Source: Erythrobacter sp. NAP1 (GTDB lineage: Bacteria > Pseudomonadota > Alphaproteobacteria > Sphingomonadales > Sphingomonadaceae). Taken from it: 64,000 bases of DNA. A program made the position numbers and the translations under genes. The notes under the pieces were generated by a model, which saw only the letters and a list, made by a program, of their open reading frames with translations, made no database searches and had not been told where the DNA came from. The stretch lies in assembly GCF_000152865.1 (NCBI RefSeq), contig NZ_CH672390.1, positions 1,806,474 through 1,870,473 of the forward strand, written 5' to 3'. This document shows, one piece after another, positions 45,672-55,256 of the stretch. The first letter of the stretch is position 1. Every line of letters begins with the position of its first letter.

Positions 45672-46670
45672 ATGAAAGCCATCCGCACGCACGAAGTCGG
45701 CGGCCCCGAAACGCTGACGCTCGACGAGATCGACACGCCCAAGCCCGGCAAGGGCGAGGTACTGGTCGCGGTGAAGGCTTGCGCGATCAACTATCCCGAC
45801 ACGCTGATGATCCGCGACCTTTACCAGTTCAAGCCGGAGCGTCCCTATTCGCCTGGTGGTGAGATCGCTGGCGTGATCGAAGCGGTTGGCGAAGGCGTCG
45901 AAGGCTTCAAGGTTGGCGACAATGTCATGGCCGGGATCGGCAATGGCGGGCTTCGCGAAAAGGCGATCGTGCCTGCCAATCGCATGTTCCCGGTTCCCGA
46001 CGGTGTGCCGCACGAAAAGGCTGCATCGTTGCTGATGACCTACGGCACCACGATCCACGGCCTGAAGGACCGCGGCCACATCAAGGAAGGCGATGTCGTC
46101 CTCGTCCTTGGCGCGGCAGGCGGCGTTGGTCTTTCGGCGGTCGAACTCGCCAAGGCGTTCGGTGCGCGCGTGGTCGCAGCTGTGTCGAGCGAGGCCAAGG
46201 GCGAAGTAGCCCGCAAGGCCGGCGCTGACGAGGTGGTGATCTATCCGCGCGAGGAGATGGACAAAGCGGCCTCCAAAGACCTCGCCAACAAGTTCAAGGA
46301 AGCCTGCGGACCGAACGGCGCCAACATCGTCTATGATATCGTGGGCGGCCAGTATTCCGAACCCGCGCTTCGTTCGATCGCATGGGAAGGCCGCTTTCTG
46401 GTCGTCGGTTTCCCGGCGGGGATCGCGAAAATGCCGCTCAACCTTACGCTGCTCAAATCTTGCGACATTTGCGGCGTCTTCTGGGGCGCTTTCACCGCAC
46501 GCGAGCCGGCCAAGTTCGTGCAGCAGGTGAAGGAGCTTTTCGCGCTGATGAAGGAAGGCAAGATCGACCCGCTCGTTTCCGAAACCTTCCCGCTCGAACG
46601 CGCGGGCGAAGCGATCGCCAAGCTCGAAAACCGCGAGGCAGTCGGCAAGCTTGTCGTTACGATGGACTAA
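45672..46670 (+). CDS. NADPH:quinone oxidoreductase family protein (MDR superfamily)
   Basis: A 332-aa zinc-free medium-chain dehydrogenase. The nucleotide site VLGAAGGVGLSAVELAKAFG is at residues about 145-165. CAINYPDTLMIRDLYQ and PGGEIAGVIEAVGEGVE are typical of the quinone oxidoreductase/acryloyl-CoA reductase-like group. The exact substrate is unknown. It starts 14 bases after leuD. Confidence 0.9.
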   Translation: MKAIRTHEVGGPETLTLDEIDTPKPGKGEVLVAVKACAINYPDTLMIRDLYQFKPERPYSPGGEIAGVIEAVGEGVEGFKVGDNVMAGIGNGGLREKAIVPANRMFPVPDGVPHEKAASLLMTYGTTIHGLKDRGHIKEGDVVLVLGAAGGVGLSAVELAKAFGARVVAAVSSEAKGEVARKAGADEVVIYPREEMDKAASKDLANKFKEACGPNGANIVYDIVGGQYSEPALRSIAWEGRFLVVGFPAGIAKMPLNLTLLKSCDICGVFWGAFTAREPAKFVQQVKELFALMKEGKIDPLVSETFPLERAGEAIAKLENREAVGKLVVTMD

Positions 46671-46754
46671 ATTGACGGGTCAGCAGGGCGAAAGCCTGTT
46701 GCCGCGCGCCCTGCCCGACCCTATTTCAAGCAGGTATTTTCCAAGGGGATCACC

Positions 46755-47078
46755 ATGACCGATTTCAAAGACCGCGAACGCGCCGAAGAAGCCAAGTTCG
46801 CACTCGACGAAGAAACCGCATTCAAGATCGCGGCACGCCGCAACCGCCTGCTCGGCGAATGGGCTGCCGGGATCATGAACCTCACGCCCGAAGAAACTGA
46901 GGCCTACAAGAAGTCTGTCGTACAGGCCGACTTCGAGGAAGCCGGTGATGAAGACGTCATTCGCAAGCTGCTCGGCGATCTGACCGCAGCGGACACCAAT
47001 GTCAGCGAAGCCGACATCCGCGCAAAGCTCGAAGAAATGGCGATCGAGGCCAAGCGCCAATACATGAGCGAGAGCTGA
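46755..47078 (+). CDS. DUF1476 protein, ATP synthase inhibitor subunit zeta family
   Basis: A 107-aa helical protein. MTDFKDRERAEEAKFALDEE and RRNRLLGEWAAGIM match the alphaproteobacterial zeta subunit that blocks rotation of F1-ATPase in Paracoccus. It starts with the inhibitory N-terminal helix. It is followed by bolA after 7 bases. Confidence 0.92.
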   Translation: MTDFKDRERAEEAKFALDEETAFKIAARRNRLLGEWAAGIMNLTPEETEAYKKSVVQADFEEAGDEDVIRKLLGDLTAADTNVSEADIRAKLEEMAIEAKRQYMSES

Positions 47079-47085
47079 TCGCCCC

Positions 47086-47319
47086 ATGCCCATGTCCGGC
47101 CCTGATATCGAAGCGGCGATCCTCGCTGCCCTGCCCGGTGCGAGCGTAGAACTCACTGACCTTGCAGGCGACAACGATCACTGGGCGGCGGTCGTGACCG
47201 CTCCGCAATTCGTTGGCAAGACCCGCGTGCAGCAGCACAAGATGGTCTACGCCGCTCTCGGCGGGCGCATGGGCGGCGAACTGCACGCCTTGCAAGTGAC
47301 CACCGTGGTCCCCACGTAG
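47086..47319 (+). CDS. BolA family protein
   Basis: A 77-aa BolA-like protein. PDIEAAILAALPGASVELTDLAGDNDHW and the RVQQHKMVYAALGGRM end are the family pattern. BolA proteins bind a 2Fe-2S cluster together with monothiol glutaredoxins, and grxD follows within 40 bases, so the two probably act as an iron or Fe-S sensor pair. Confidence 0.92.
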   Translation: MPMSGPDIEAAILAALPGASVELTDLAGDNDHWAAVVTAPQFVGKTRVQQHKMVYAALGGRMGGELHALQVTTVVPT

Positions 47320-47358
47320 TTTTCGACACAAGAACACCCAGAACGAAGGCCCTTTAGA

Positions 47359-47691
47359 ATGGCTGATATCAACACCCGCATTTCCACCCTCGTCGGCGAG
47401 AACGACGTCGTCCTGTTCATGAAGGGCACCCCGCTCTTCCCGCAATGCGGCTTTTCAAGCCGCGCAGTCGCGATCCTCGACCATTGCGGCGTTCAGTATG
47501 AAAGCGTCGATGTGCTCCAGGACATGGAAGTGCGTCAGGGGATCAAGACCTTCTCCGACTGGCCCACCATCCCCCAGCTTTATGTGAAGGGCGAGTTTGT
47601 CGGTGGTAGCGACATCATGATGGAAATGTTCGAAGCGGGCGAACTTCAGCAGATGATGGACGAGAACAAAGTCGCCAAGATCGAAAGCTGA
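47359..47691 (+). CDS. grxD: Monothiol glutaredoxin Grx4 family
   Basis: A 110-aa monothiol glutaredoxin with the CGFS active site (FPQCGFSSRAVAIL), KGTPLFPQ, and WPTIPQLYVKGEFVGGSDIMMEM. It carries Fe-S clusters and partners BolA. A bidirectional terminator follows its stop. Confidence 0.95.
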   Translation: MADINTRISTLVGENDVVLFMKGTPLFPQCGFSSRAVAILDHCGVQYESVDVLQDMEVRQGIKTFSDWPTIPQLYVKGEFVGGSDIMMEMFEAGELQQMMDENKVAKIES

Positions 47692-47712
47692 CCGTCTTCG
47701 CTGATCGGCAAA

Positions 47713-47757
47713 GAAAAAAGCCGCCTCGCAACGGGAAGTGCGAGGCGGCTTTTTCTT
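47713..47757. terminator. Bidirectional rho-independent terminator after grxD
   Basis: A 12-bp stem AGCCGCCTCGCA / TGCGAGGCGGCT with an 8-base loop is flanked by AAAAAA on the left and TTTTTCTTT on the right. It ends the leuC-grxD direction, and could also stop minus-strand transcription. Confidence 0.9.
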
Positions 47758-47977
47758 TGGGGAGGTGAGACCCAGAGACCAGGAAGGCCGCACCTCAATT
47801 CGAAGACCACATTCTTCGCGCTCTCTCATGCACTTGTCGTGCCAAAACAGCGAAGCCCCGGAATTGTGCCGTTTATGATGGTTAGCAGCCTTTAACTTTT
47901 GTCTCGGCTGTAAGGGATCCCGACACCACGCCTCACTGCCCTTGGCAAGCGGGCGAAGCCGCGCCATCACTGGCTAC

Positions 47978-48766
47978 ATGACAAGCGAATCTGCACCGCA
48001 AGGTATTCCCGCCGCCACAATCATCATCTTCCGAAACGATCCTGAAGGCGGCGACCCTCAGGTGCTCATGACGGTCCGATCGCGCACCATGGTGTTCGCT
48101 GGCGGTATGGCGGTGTTTCCCGGTGGCCGGGTCGATCCTGACGACTTCGCTCTCGGGGAGGATGCCGCGGCAGACAGCGGCGGCGCGATCACCTCCGATG
48201 AGGCTGCACACCAGATCGCCGCAATTCGCGAAACGCTCGAGGAAACCGGACTGGCGCTTGGACTTGCAGGCGATATCGACGCATCAAAAGCCGCCGAGGC
48301 CCGCGCGATGCTTGAAAAGCGCAACGAACTTGAGCCAGTGCTGAAAGCGTTCGGTTGGACACTCGACCTCGATCAGATCGTGCCCTTCGCTCGTTGGTTT
48401 CCCAAGAACGAGAACCTTTCACGCGTCTACGACACGCGCTTCTACCTTGCCGATCTGGGCACCGGCGAAGTCGATGTCTCGATCGACAATTCTGAAAACA
48501 CCCGCCTCTTCTGGACCAGCGCCAAGGGCGCGCTGAAGATGGCAGAGGAAGGCGAGATCAAGCTTATCTTCCCGACCCGCCGCAATCTGGAACGCTTAGC
48601 CCTCTTCGCAAGTTTCGAAGAGGCACGCGCGCAGGCCGAAGCGATCCCCGTCAAGACGATCGTCCCGCGCGTCGACACCACTGGTGCCCAACCGATGCTG
48701 ACGATCATGGAGGACGCGGGCTACCCGATCACTTCCGAACTGCTCGAAACTGTCGCGCGCGGCTGA
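47978..48766 (+). CDS. Nudix hydrolase (NUDT19-like)
   Basis: A 262-aa protein from the ATG at 47978. ASGNF-type opening is replaced by AATIIIFRN; VFPGGRVDPDDF starts the Nudix box and AIRETLEETGLALGL ends it after an inserted acidic loop of about 20 residues, as in the NUDT19/CoA-hydrolase group. FARWFPKNENLSRVYDTRFYLA is also typical of that group. CoA derivatives or fatty acyl-CoA are likely substrates, inferred from the family. Confidence 0.85.
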   Translation: MTSESAPQGIPAATIIIFRNDPEGGDPQVLMTVRSRTMVFAGGMAVFPGGRVDPDDFALGEDAAADSGGAITSDEAAHQIAAIRETLEETGLALGLAGDIDASKAAEARAMLEKRNELEPVLKAFGWTLDLDQIVPFARWFPKNENLSRVYDTRFYLADLGTGEVDVSIDNSENTRLFWTSAKGALKMAEEGEIKLIFPTRRNLERLALFASFEEARAQAEAIPVKTIVPRVDTTGAQPMLTIMEDAGYPITSELLETVARG

Positions 48767-48775
48767 CTTGGCGCT

Positions 48776-49126
48776 CTAGCGACGCGCCATGCGGTAGCGG
48801 TTCTCGCGGAAACTGACGACGCGATAGCCGCGCTCGAGCATTTCTTTCTCGTAATCGTATTTGGCATCTTCAAGCTCGCGCTCATATTCGCGGCGCGCAT
48901 CGAAGCGGTCTTCTGCATCGGTCGCACGGCGCAGATCGCTGCGCAGCTCGCGGCGAGCCTCGCTTATGTCGGTCTGGTAATCGACCCACCATTTGTTCGT
49001 GAAGTTGTTGGGTGAAGGCGGAAGCGAGCGGTAGCGCTCGACAACGATTTCGCGGTCATGCGCAGCTAGAGGCGCTGAGAAGAGAGTTCCGGCAACTGCC
49101 AGCGAGGCGACGAGGATACGGGTCAT
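48776..49126 (-). CDS. Small periplasmic coiled-coil protein
   Basis: A 116-aa protein from the ATG at 49126, preceded by CAGGAG. A signal peptide (TRILVASLAVAGTLFSAPLAAHD) ends near residue 23. The mature part is helical and charged: EARRELRSDLRRATDAEDRF, REYERELEDAKYDYEKEML and a basic end. I recognise no family. Confidence 0.75.
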   Translation of the reverse strand: MTRILVASLAVAGTLFSAPLAAHDREIVVERYRSLPPSPNNFTNKWWVDYQTDISEARRELRSDLRRATDAEDRFDARREYERELEDAKYDYEKEMLERGYRVVSFRENRYRMARR

Positions 49127-49247
49127 GGTTGGTCTCCTGTTTGCTTCGATGACTACACTTGTCATTCCAAGATGAACGGGAGCGGACTCGGCGCGCAACG
49201 AGATCCATCCCGGCACCAGCCGTGTCTGAGCTGCGATGGATGAAAGT

Positions 49248-49324
49248 TGGCGCGCCCGGCAGGACTCGAACCTGCTGCCTCAAGATTAGAAGTCTCGCGC
49301 TCTATCCAGATGAGCTACGGGCGC
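49248..49324 (-). tRNA. tRNA-Arg (anticodon TCT)
   Basis: Read on the minus strand, a 77-nt tRNA folds with acceptor GCGCCCG/CGGGCGC, discriminator G and encoded CCA (49248-49250). The anticodon loop is CTTCTAA, giving TCT for AGA codons, closed by CGAGA/TCTTG. T-loop GGTTCGAGTCC. Confidence 0.95.
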
Positions 49325-49396
49325 GCATTCCTGGTCGGAACCGGCCCCCATTAGCGTGCTTTGCGGCGAATGGGAATCGCGCTAGTGCCCGCGCAT

Positions 49397-50287
49397 ATGG
49401 AAAACGCATCCGACCCGGCCGATCCCGGCGCCGCCTTCGACCAAGACCCGAATGACGGAATCCAGGCGACCAGCCATGCACCGGTGACTTTCCGCTACTA
49501 CGATTTCGTCATGGCGGCTTTCGTTGCGATCCTGCTGTTGTCGAATATTATCGGTGCGGCCAAACTGACTTTTGTCGACGTCGCGTTCTGGCCCGAAGGC
49601 TGGTGGCCCGCTCCCGATGGGGTGTTTATCTATGGCGCGGGCATCCTGTTCTTTCCGCTTGGCTACGTCATCGGCGATGTCCTGACCGAGATATACGGCT
49701 TCGCAAGAGCGCGGCGAGTGATCTGGACCGGCTTTGCGGCGATGATCTTCCTCGCGTTCATGAGCTACGTCGTGGTCAGCTTGCCAGCCTTTGACGGATG
49801 GGCTTGCGGGGCGAGCGGGTTTGACGGGCAAGGCCCTCTTACCTCCACCACCGATCCCGCCGGACCAACAGGCTCGATCTGCCAACAAACCTATGAAAGC
49901 GTTTTTGGGAGCACCTGGCGCATCGTGCTTGCCTCGATCACCGCGTTCTGGGCTGGCGAGTTCGTCAATTCTTATGTCATGGCAAAGATGAAAGTCTGGA
50001 CCAAGGGCAAGGCCCTGTGGACCCGCACCATCGGCTCGACCGTGGTGGGACAAGGTGTCGACAGCCTGATCTTCTATCCGGTCGCCTTCCTCGGCATCTG
50101 GACCACCGAGGCCGTCATCACCGTGATGATCACAAACTGGCTGCTCAAGGTGATCTGGGAAGCCGCGCTCACCCCCGTGACCTATCTGGTCGTCGCCAAG
50201 CTCAAGAAGGCCGAAGGCGTGGACCTGTTCGACACCGACACTGATTTCTCACCCTTTTCGGGCAAGGAAACCAAGTCATCAGCCTAG
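49397..50287 (+). CDS. Queuosine precursor transporter family protein (YhhQ-like)
   Basis: A 296-aa membrane protein from the ATG at 49397. FYIYGAGILFFPLGYVIGDVLTEIYGF (here FIYGAGILFFPLGYVIGDVL), FWAGEFVNSYVMAKMKVWT and TIGSTVVGQGVDSLIF are YhhQ signatures. It imports preQ0/preQ1 for tRNA queuosine. It is longer than E. coli YhhQ because of a polar N-terminus and a loop of about 45 residues with two cysteines. Converges on ppx with 4 bases of overlap. Confidence 0.9.
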   Translation: MENASDPADPGAAFDQDPNDGIQATSHAPVTFRYYDFVMAAFVAILLLSNIIGAAKLTFVDVAFWPEGWWPAPDGVFIYGAGILFFPLGYVIGDVLTEIYGFARARRVIWTGFAAMIFLAFMSYVVVSLPAFDGWACGASGFDGQGPLTSTTDPAGPTGSICQQTYESVFGSTWRIVLASITAFWAGEFVNSYVMAKMKVWTKGKALWTRTIGSTVVGQGVDSLIFYPVAFLGIWTTEAVITVMITNWLLKVIWEAALTPVTYLVVAKLKKAEGVDLFDTDTDFSPFSGKETKSSA

Positions 50288-51819
50288 ATCAGCTCGTTTT
50301 CGAGAAGCTCGTCATCGGGAATGATATCGACCTTCCAGTCGACTCCGAGCCTGCCCGCGAGCAGCTTCATGTCCTTCTCGGTCGGGATGCCAAACAAGGC
50401 CTCGTGGCTTTCAGCAAGGCGCAGGACGAGGGTCTTGTCCGCGACCAGCAGACGGCTGACCTGAAGCGAACGCCGCGAACGCGCGCCCAAGCGGCGAGCG
50501 AGGCGCACCGCAAGGCCCCAGCACATGGCTTCGTTCAAAGCGTCTTCACTGGCAAGCTCGCGGACTTCGTCGGGCAGATCGAGAGCGTTGCCGTTCGCCG
50601 CGATTGCTGCGGCGAGCATAGCGCGGTCCTTGCTGCTGACAGCGATCCAGCGTTTGTGCAGCGCCCAGTCGATTGCCTGTGGCAAACGGATGTTGGGCTC
50701 GATCTGCATCGATGCGAGAGCCAGCATGGTTGCAGCTAGTCTAAGCCGTTCGGTCCCATGCTTTTGCGGAGGGGCAGCATCGACGGTCCAGCCCGCTATC
50801 CGCGCAGCCAGCGTCTGGGGAGAGCCGCGCTGGGTCGCAAAAACGCCTACACCGGCGAGCAGTGGGTCTTGCGCTTTCGCGTGATCGGGTAGCCGGTCGT
50901 AGAGCAGGCCTTCGCGCAGGCCCCATGACGAGAAGATGAGGCAGCTGGGGCCAAAGCGCGAAAGCATCGCCTCTGCAAGGACGGACGCATCAGGCAGCTT
51001 TTCTGCGCGCATTGAGGAGATACGGTCGCGCTCTTTCAGGCTCTCAACGCTCTCTTTGGCAAGCGCCTTGCCGATGTGCGACTTGGCTTCATCAGGCTCG
51101 AGCATAAAGCCATGAGGGTCCGATAGTGGATGCCCCTGCTCCTGCATGGCGTAAACCGCCATCGTGCGCAGCGTGCCGCCCACAAGATAAAGCGGCTGCC
51201 CCTTCTCGATTTGAGGTGCGCCCTTCTTGAGCGCTTTTTCCAGCGCTTTGCGCATCTCGCTTCGCGAGTCTCCGCGGTATTCTGGAAGACGCAGAGTGCC
51301 GAGCGGAAGAGATACCGCCTGGCCTGGCTTGCCATTCTCGATGGTGACGAGTTCGAGGCTCCCGCCGCCAAGATCGGCGACGGTCCCGGTCGCGCCGGGA
51401 AAAGCGCCGGCCACTCCGCTCGCACTCAAGCACGCTTCCTCTTCGCCCGAAATGATCCGGGGCTTGAAGCCCAGCTTCTTCAGTTCTTTGACAAATTGGG
51501 AGCCATTGCTCGCCTCGCGGACTGCGGCAGTTGCGACCGTCTCAACGTCGTCGACACCCAGGTCGTCGAGTAACAGGGCGAACCGCTTGAGCCCGCGCAT
51601 AGCGAGGTCGATTGCCTCATCGGCAAGCTTGCCATCAGTTGCGATATCACGGCCAAGCCGCGCGCTGACCTTTTCATTGAGCAGCACCGTTGGCGCACGC
51701 ATCGTGCCACCGTAAACGACCATGCGGACCGTGTTGGAGCCGATGTCGATGATTGCACGGCCCGGGGTGGCTCCGGCAAATGTTCCATCGCGCTCGGCAC
51801 GCCTGCGTTTCGAGCTCAT
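50284..51819 (-). CDS. ppx: Exopolyphosphatase / guanosine pentaphosphatase (Ppx/GppA)
   Basis: A 511-aa ASKHA-fold phosphatase. IIDIGSNTVRMVVYGG is the phosphate 1 motif, TAAVREASNG and GTVADLGGGSLELV are family motifs. The C-terminal HD-like helical domain is present. Its ATG overlaps the ppk1 stop (ATGA), so polyphosphate synthesis and hydrolysis genes are translationally coupled. Confidence 0.95.
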   Translation of the reverse strand: MSSKRRRAERDGTFAGATPGRAIIDIGSNTVRMVVYGGTMRAPTVLLNEKVSARLGRDIATDGKLADEAIDLAMRGLKRFALLLDDLGVDDVETVATAAVREASNGSQFVKELKKLGFKPRIISGEEEACLSASGVAGAFPGATGTVADLGGGSLELVTIENGKPGQAVSLPLGTLRLPEYRGDSRSEMRKALEKALKKGAPQIEKGQPLYLVGGTLRTMAVYAMQEQGHPLSDPHGFMLEPDEAKSHIGKALAKESVESLKERDRISSMRAEKLPDASVLAEAMLSRFGPSCLIFSSWGLREGLLYDRLPDHAKAQDPLLAGVGVFATQRGSPQTLAARIAGWTVDAAPPQKHGTERLRLAATMLALASMQIEPNIRLPQAIDWALHKRWIAVSSKDRAMLAAAIAANGNALDLPDEVRELASEDALNEAMCWGLAVRLARRLGARSRRSLQVSRLLVADKTLVLRLAESHEALFGIPTEKDMKLLAGRLGVDWKVDIIPDDELLENELI

Positions 51820-54017
51820 CCAGCACGTCCCCGGCGCAAGCTGAGCTTAGGCACCGCTCCCGCCTCCAAGGCGCCCCCGCGCCCTGACAGAGAGGGGTTG
51901 GTCATAAAGTAGCGGTGGCAATTGAACGGCTTCCCGTCGGTCTCAACCCGCGAATAGCTGCCATCGGCATGGAGCCACCAGCTTTGCTCGGTGTCGAGCA
52001 TGTTGGCGAGCAGCACCTGCTGTAGAATCTGGTCATGTACGGTCCGGTTGGTAATCGGAATAAGCGATTCTACACGGCGATCGAGGTTGCGGCCCATCAG
52101 ATCGGCCGAAGAGATGTAAACTCGTGCATTTGGCCCCGGCATCGCGCGGCCGTTCGCAAAGGCGTAGATGCGCGAATGCTCAAGAAAGCGTCCGATGATC
52201 GATTTGACCCTGATGTTCTCCGAAAGGCCCTCGACTCCCGGGCGCAGGCAGCAAATGCCGCGCACCACCAGTTCCACGCGAACTCCTGCATTGCTGGCGG
52301 CGTAGAGGCGGTCGATCATGCCTTCGTCCGTGATCTGGTTGCACTTCATCCAGATCGCGGCTGGCTTGCCCTTGCGAGCGTTAGCGATCTCGGCGTCGAT
52401 GCGCTCGTAGATCTCTTCGCGCAAGTCGAGCGGCGCGATCGAGATCATTTCAAGGCCATGCGGTTCGACATAACCAGTGACGAAATTCATCATCTTCGCC
52501 GCATCGCGACCCAGTTTGGGATCGGCGGTGAAGAAGCTCATGTCGGTGTAGATTTTGGCCGTGATCGGGTGATAATTCCCGGTCCCAAAGTGGCAGTATG
52601 TGCGAAAACCGCTCTCCTCGCGCCGCACCACCATCGCAACCTTGGCGTGGGTTTTCCAGTCGGTGAAGCCATAGATGACCTGCACCCCGGCACGCTCCAG
52701 CTTAGTCGCCCATTTGAGGTTCTGTTCCTCATCGAAGCGGGCTTTCAGTTCGACCACCGCAGTTACCGACTTGCCGTTCTCCGCCGCCTCGATCAGCGCG
52801 CTGATGACGGCGGACTGAGACCCTGCACGGTAAAGCGTCTGCTTGATCGCGACGACATCCGGATCGGCAGCCGCCTGCCGAATGAAATCGACCACCACTT
52901 CGAAGCTTTCGTAGGGGTGGTGAATGACGATGTCTTTCTCGCGAATGGCGGAGAAGGCATCTCCATCATGTTCGCGAATGCGCTCTGGATAGCGCGGTGA
53001 ATAGGCGTCGAACTTGAGATCGGGCCGGTCTTCATCGACAATCTCGGCAAGGCCGTCGATACCGATCATCCCGTCGGTCTTGATGACGGCGGCCTCGTGC
53101 ACGCCAAGCTGCTGGAGTAGGATTTCCTCGCCCTGCGGATCGAAGTCCTCTTCCAGCTCAAGCTGGATCACTTGCCCGCGCCGACGGCGCTGGATGGCGC
53201 TGCGGAAGGTGCGCACGAGGTCTTCGGCTTCTTCCTCGATCTCGATATCGCTGTCGCGCAGCACGCGGAAAAGTCCGTCGCCCTCGATTGTGAAGCCCGG
53301 GAAGAGCTTCTTTGCGTAGCGCTGGATGAGGCTTGCTATCGAGATGTAGACCGCCTCCCCTGCCCCGGCGATGTCACCCGGCACCCGGACAAAACGCGGC
53401 AAGGCGGTCGGGATCAGGATCATCTCCATGATCTGTTCCTTGTCCGCATCGCGGCTCAGCGTGAACAGCAGGCCCATTCCTTCGTTGTGCACGAAAGGAA
53501 ATGGGTGCGCCGGATCGAGCGCCTGCGGCGTGATCACGGGAAGAATCTCTTCAAGGAAGAACGCCTCGAGCCACTTGTGAGCGGCGGGCTTCACTCGCTG
53601 TTCGTCGGCGATATGAATGTCGGCTTCGGCAAGCAGCGCATGCAGGTTGCGCCAGATATCCTGTTGGCGCGCGGACAATTCGGCCAGCTTTTCGCGTATG
53701 GCGCTGAGTTGCTGGGTCGGAGTGCGACCATCGATGGCTGGTTTGTCGATCCCGCGCTGCGCCTGACCGACCAGGCCCGCCACGCGGATCATCATGAATT
53801 CATCAAGGTTGCTGCCAGAGATCGACAGGAACCGCAGCCGCTCAAGCAGCGGATAACGCTCGTTACATGCCTCTGCGAGGACTCTCTCGTTGAAGGCCAG
53901 CCATGACAATTCGCGGTTGAAGTAAGCCTCGCCACCGGGCGCGATGGACGCAGGAGGTGCCGACGGCGGAGACGCCGCCGAAACGATTTGATCGCTGGTA
54001 ATAGGCTGGCTGCTCAT
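51816..54017 (-). CDS. ppk1: Polyphosphate kinase 1
   Basis: A 733-aa enzyme; the ATG at 54017 is the accepted start. FNRELSWLAFNERVLAEA, the Ppk middle domain and the two phospholipase D-like C-terminal domains are visible: FRTYCHFGTGNYHPITAKIY contains the autophosphorylated histidine, and ISSADLMGRNLDRRVESLIPI the second. It makes polyphosphate from ATP at the membrane. No phoU or pst genes are in the window. Confidence 0.97.
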   Translation of the reverse strand: MSSQPITSDQIVSAASPPSAPPASIAPGGEAYFNRELSWLAFNERVLAEACNERYPLLERLRFLSISGSNLDEFMMIRVAGLVGQAQRGIDKPAIDGRTPTQQLSAIREKLAELSARQQDIWRNLHALLAEADIHIADEQRVKPAAHKWLEAFFLEEILPVITPQALDPAHPFPFVHNEGMGLLFTLSRDADKEQIMEMILIPTALPRFVRVPGDIAGAGEAVYISIASLIQRYAKKLFPGFTIEGDGLFRVLRDSDIEIEEEAEDLVRTFRSAIQRRRRGQVIQLELEEDFDPQGEEILLQQLGVHEAAVIKTDGMIGIDGLAEIVDEDRPDLKFDAYSPRYPERIREHDGDAFSAIREKDIVIHHPYESFEVVVDFIRQAAADPDVVAIKQTLYRAGSQSAVISALIEAAENGKSVTAVVELKARFDEEQNLKWATKLERAGVQVIYGFTDWKTHAKVAMVVRREESGFRTYCHFGTGNYHPITAKIYTDMSFFTADPKLGRDAAKMMNFVTGYVEPHGLEMISIAPLDLREEIYERIDAEIANARKGKPAAIWMKCNQITDEGMIDRLYAASNAGVRVELVVRGICCLRPGVEGLSENIRVKSIIGRFLEHSRIYAFANGRAMPGPNARVYISSADLMGRNLDRRVESLIPITNRTVHDQILQQVLLANMLDTEQSWWLHADGSYSRVETDGKPFNCHRYFMTNPSLSGRGGALEAGAVPKLSLRRGRAG

Positions 54018-54185
54018 TCGCGTTTCTGTCGAAGCTCCACACGGCTGTTGACGCACGCCAACGCGTTGCGCTCACTGCGTTATACACTGCGCCCAATGTT
54101 CGTGCGCGCGCGACGTGTAAATCACGCAAACGCTGTTGTCACACGAATGTCAAATTCGCAGGCAGGTGAACCGGCGCGCGAAGCT

Positions 54186-55235
54186 TCAAACCAAGGTGCG
54201 ACTGTCCGCTATCGCCGTGATACCACGCTTGCCATTCGCGTCTCGGCCAAGTTGGACGATTACGTCGATCACGCTGGCGGCGTAAGAGATCGTGTCGCTG
54301 CGGGTCAGGCCAATCCCAGTCTGCATCACCATAAGCGACAGTTGTTCGAGCGCACCGCGCAAAGAGTTGGCGTGGATGGTCGAAAAGCTGCCTGGGTGAC
54401 CCGTATTAATCGCGCGAAGGAAGGAGACGCTTTCGGCACCGCGAAGCTCACCCAGAACGATCCGGTCAGGGCGAAGACGAAGGGCAGCCTGGAGTAGCTC
54501 ATTGGGCGTGACCTTGGCCTCACCCAACTCGCCCTTCACCGCGACGAGGCCAACCGAGTTCTCGCCCAGAAACTTCAGCTCAGGCGTATCTTCGACCAAA
54601 ACGACGCGCTCTTCGCGCGGGATTTCCCCGAGCATGGCGTTGAGGAACGTCGTCTTCCCCGTGCTGGTGCCGCCAGAAATCAGGATCGTGCGACGATGCC
54701 GGATCGCCTCGCGCAGATACTCGATAGGCTGGAACTGCGGATCCGGCATCTCGATAACCTGCTCACCTGCAAGCGGCCCGGTGTCATAGGCATCAAGCGG
54801 CAGATCGAGACGGCGGTGGCGACGGATCGCCATGACCCAATGCTTGCGGCTTGCGGGAGGGCCGCAGAACTGAATGCGTGCACCATCGGGCAGTGTTGCG
54901 CCCAGGAGCGGGTGTTCGCGGTTGATGCCCTGGTGGCTTACCCGCGCTACCTGCTCGGCAAGTCGCTGGACAAGCCGGTCGTCGATTTCAGGCGTGATGA
55001 TCTTCTTGATGCCGGGATCCGACGCATCCTCGACCCAAACCTCGCCCGGTTCGTTGACCATGATTTCGGTCACGGTATCGCGGTCGAGCCAGCGCTTGAA
55101 CGGCGCGAGATAGGCGTCGAGATAGACGCTGCGCTCACCGCCGATCGGCGCATCAGACGCGCTCGCCGCCTCCGGCTCCTGCGAGGAGGCGGACTGGCCT
55201 GCTCCAGAAGGAAGCGGATGGATATCGGCAGTCAT
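54186..55235 (-). CDS. virB11: VirB11 type IV secretion ATPase
   Basis: A 349-aa hexameric traffic ATPase. The Walker A is ILISGGTSTGKTTFLNAMLG at residues about 183-202; RVVLVEDTPEL, ELLQAALRLRPDRIVLGELRGAE and GHPGSFSTIHANS are the Asp box, Walker B region and His box. It is the last gene of the virB cluster, 21 bases after virB10. Confidence 0.95.
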   Translation of the reverse strand: MTADIHPLPSGAGQSASSQEPEAASASDAPIGGERSVYLDAYLAPFKRWLDRDTVTEIMVNEPGEVWVEDASDPGIKKIITPEIDDRLVQRLAEQVARVSHQGINREHPLLGATLPDGARIQFCGPPASRKHWVMAIRRHRRLDLPLDAYDTGPLAGEQVIEMPDPQFQPIEYLREAIRHRRTILISGGTSTGKTTFLNAMLGEIPREERVVLVEDTPELKFLGENSVGLVAVKGELGEAKVTPNELLQAALRLRPDRIVLGELRGAESVSFLRAINTGHPGSFSTIHANSLRGALEQLSLMVMQTGIGLTRSDTISYAASVIDVIVQLGRDANGKRGITAIADSRTLV

Positions 55236-55256
55236 AATCGTCGCTATCGGTTCAAA

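Noticed and set aside
52035..53000. 321-aa open frame on the plus strand
   Set aside because: Antisense to ppk1; no support.
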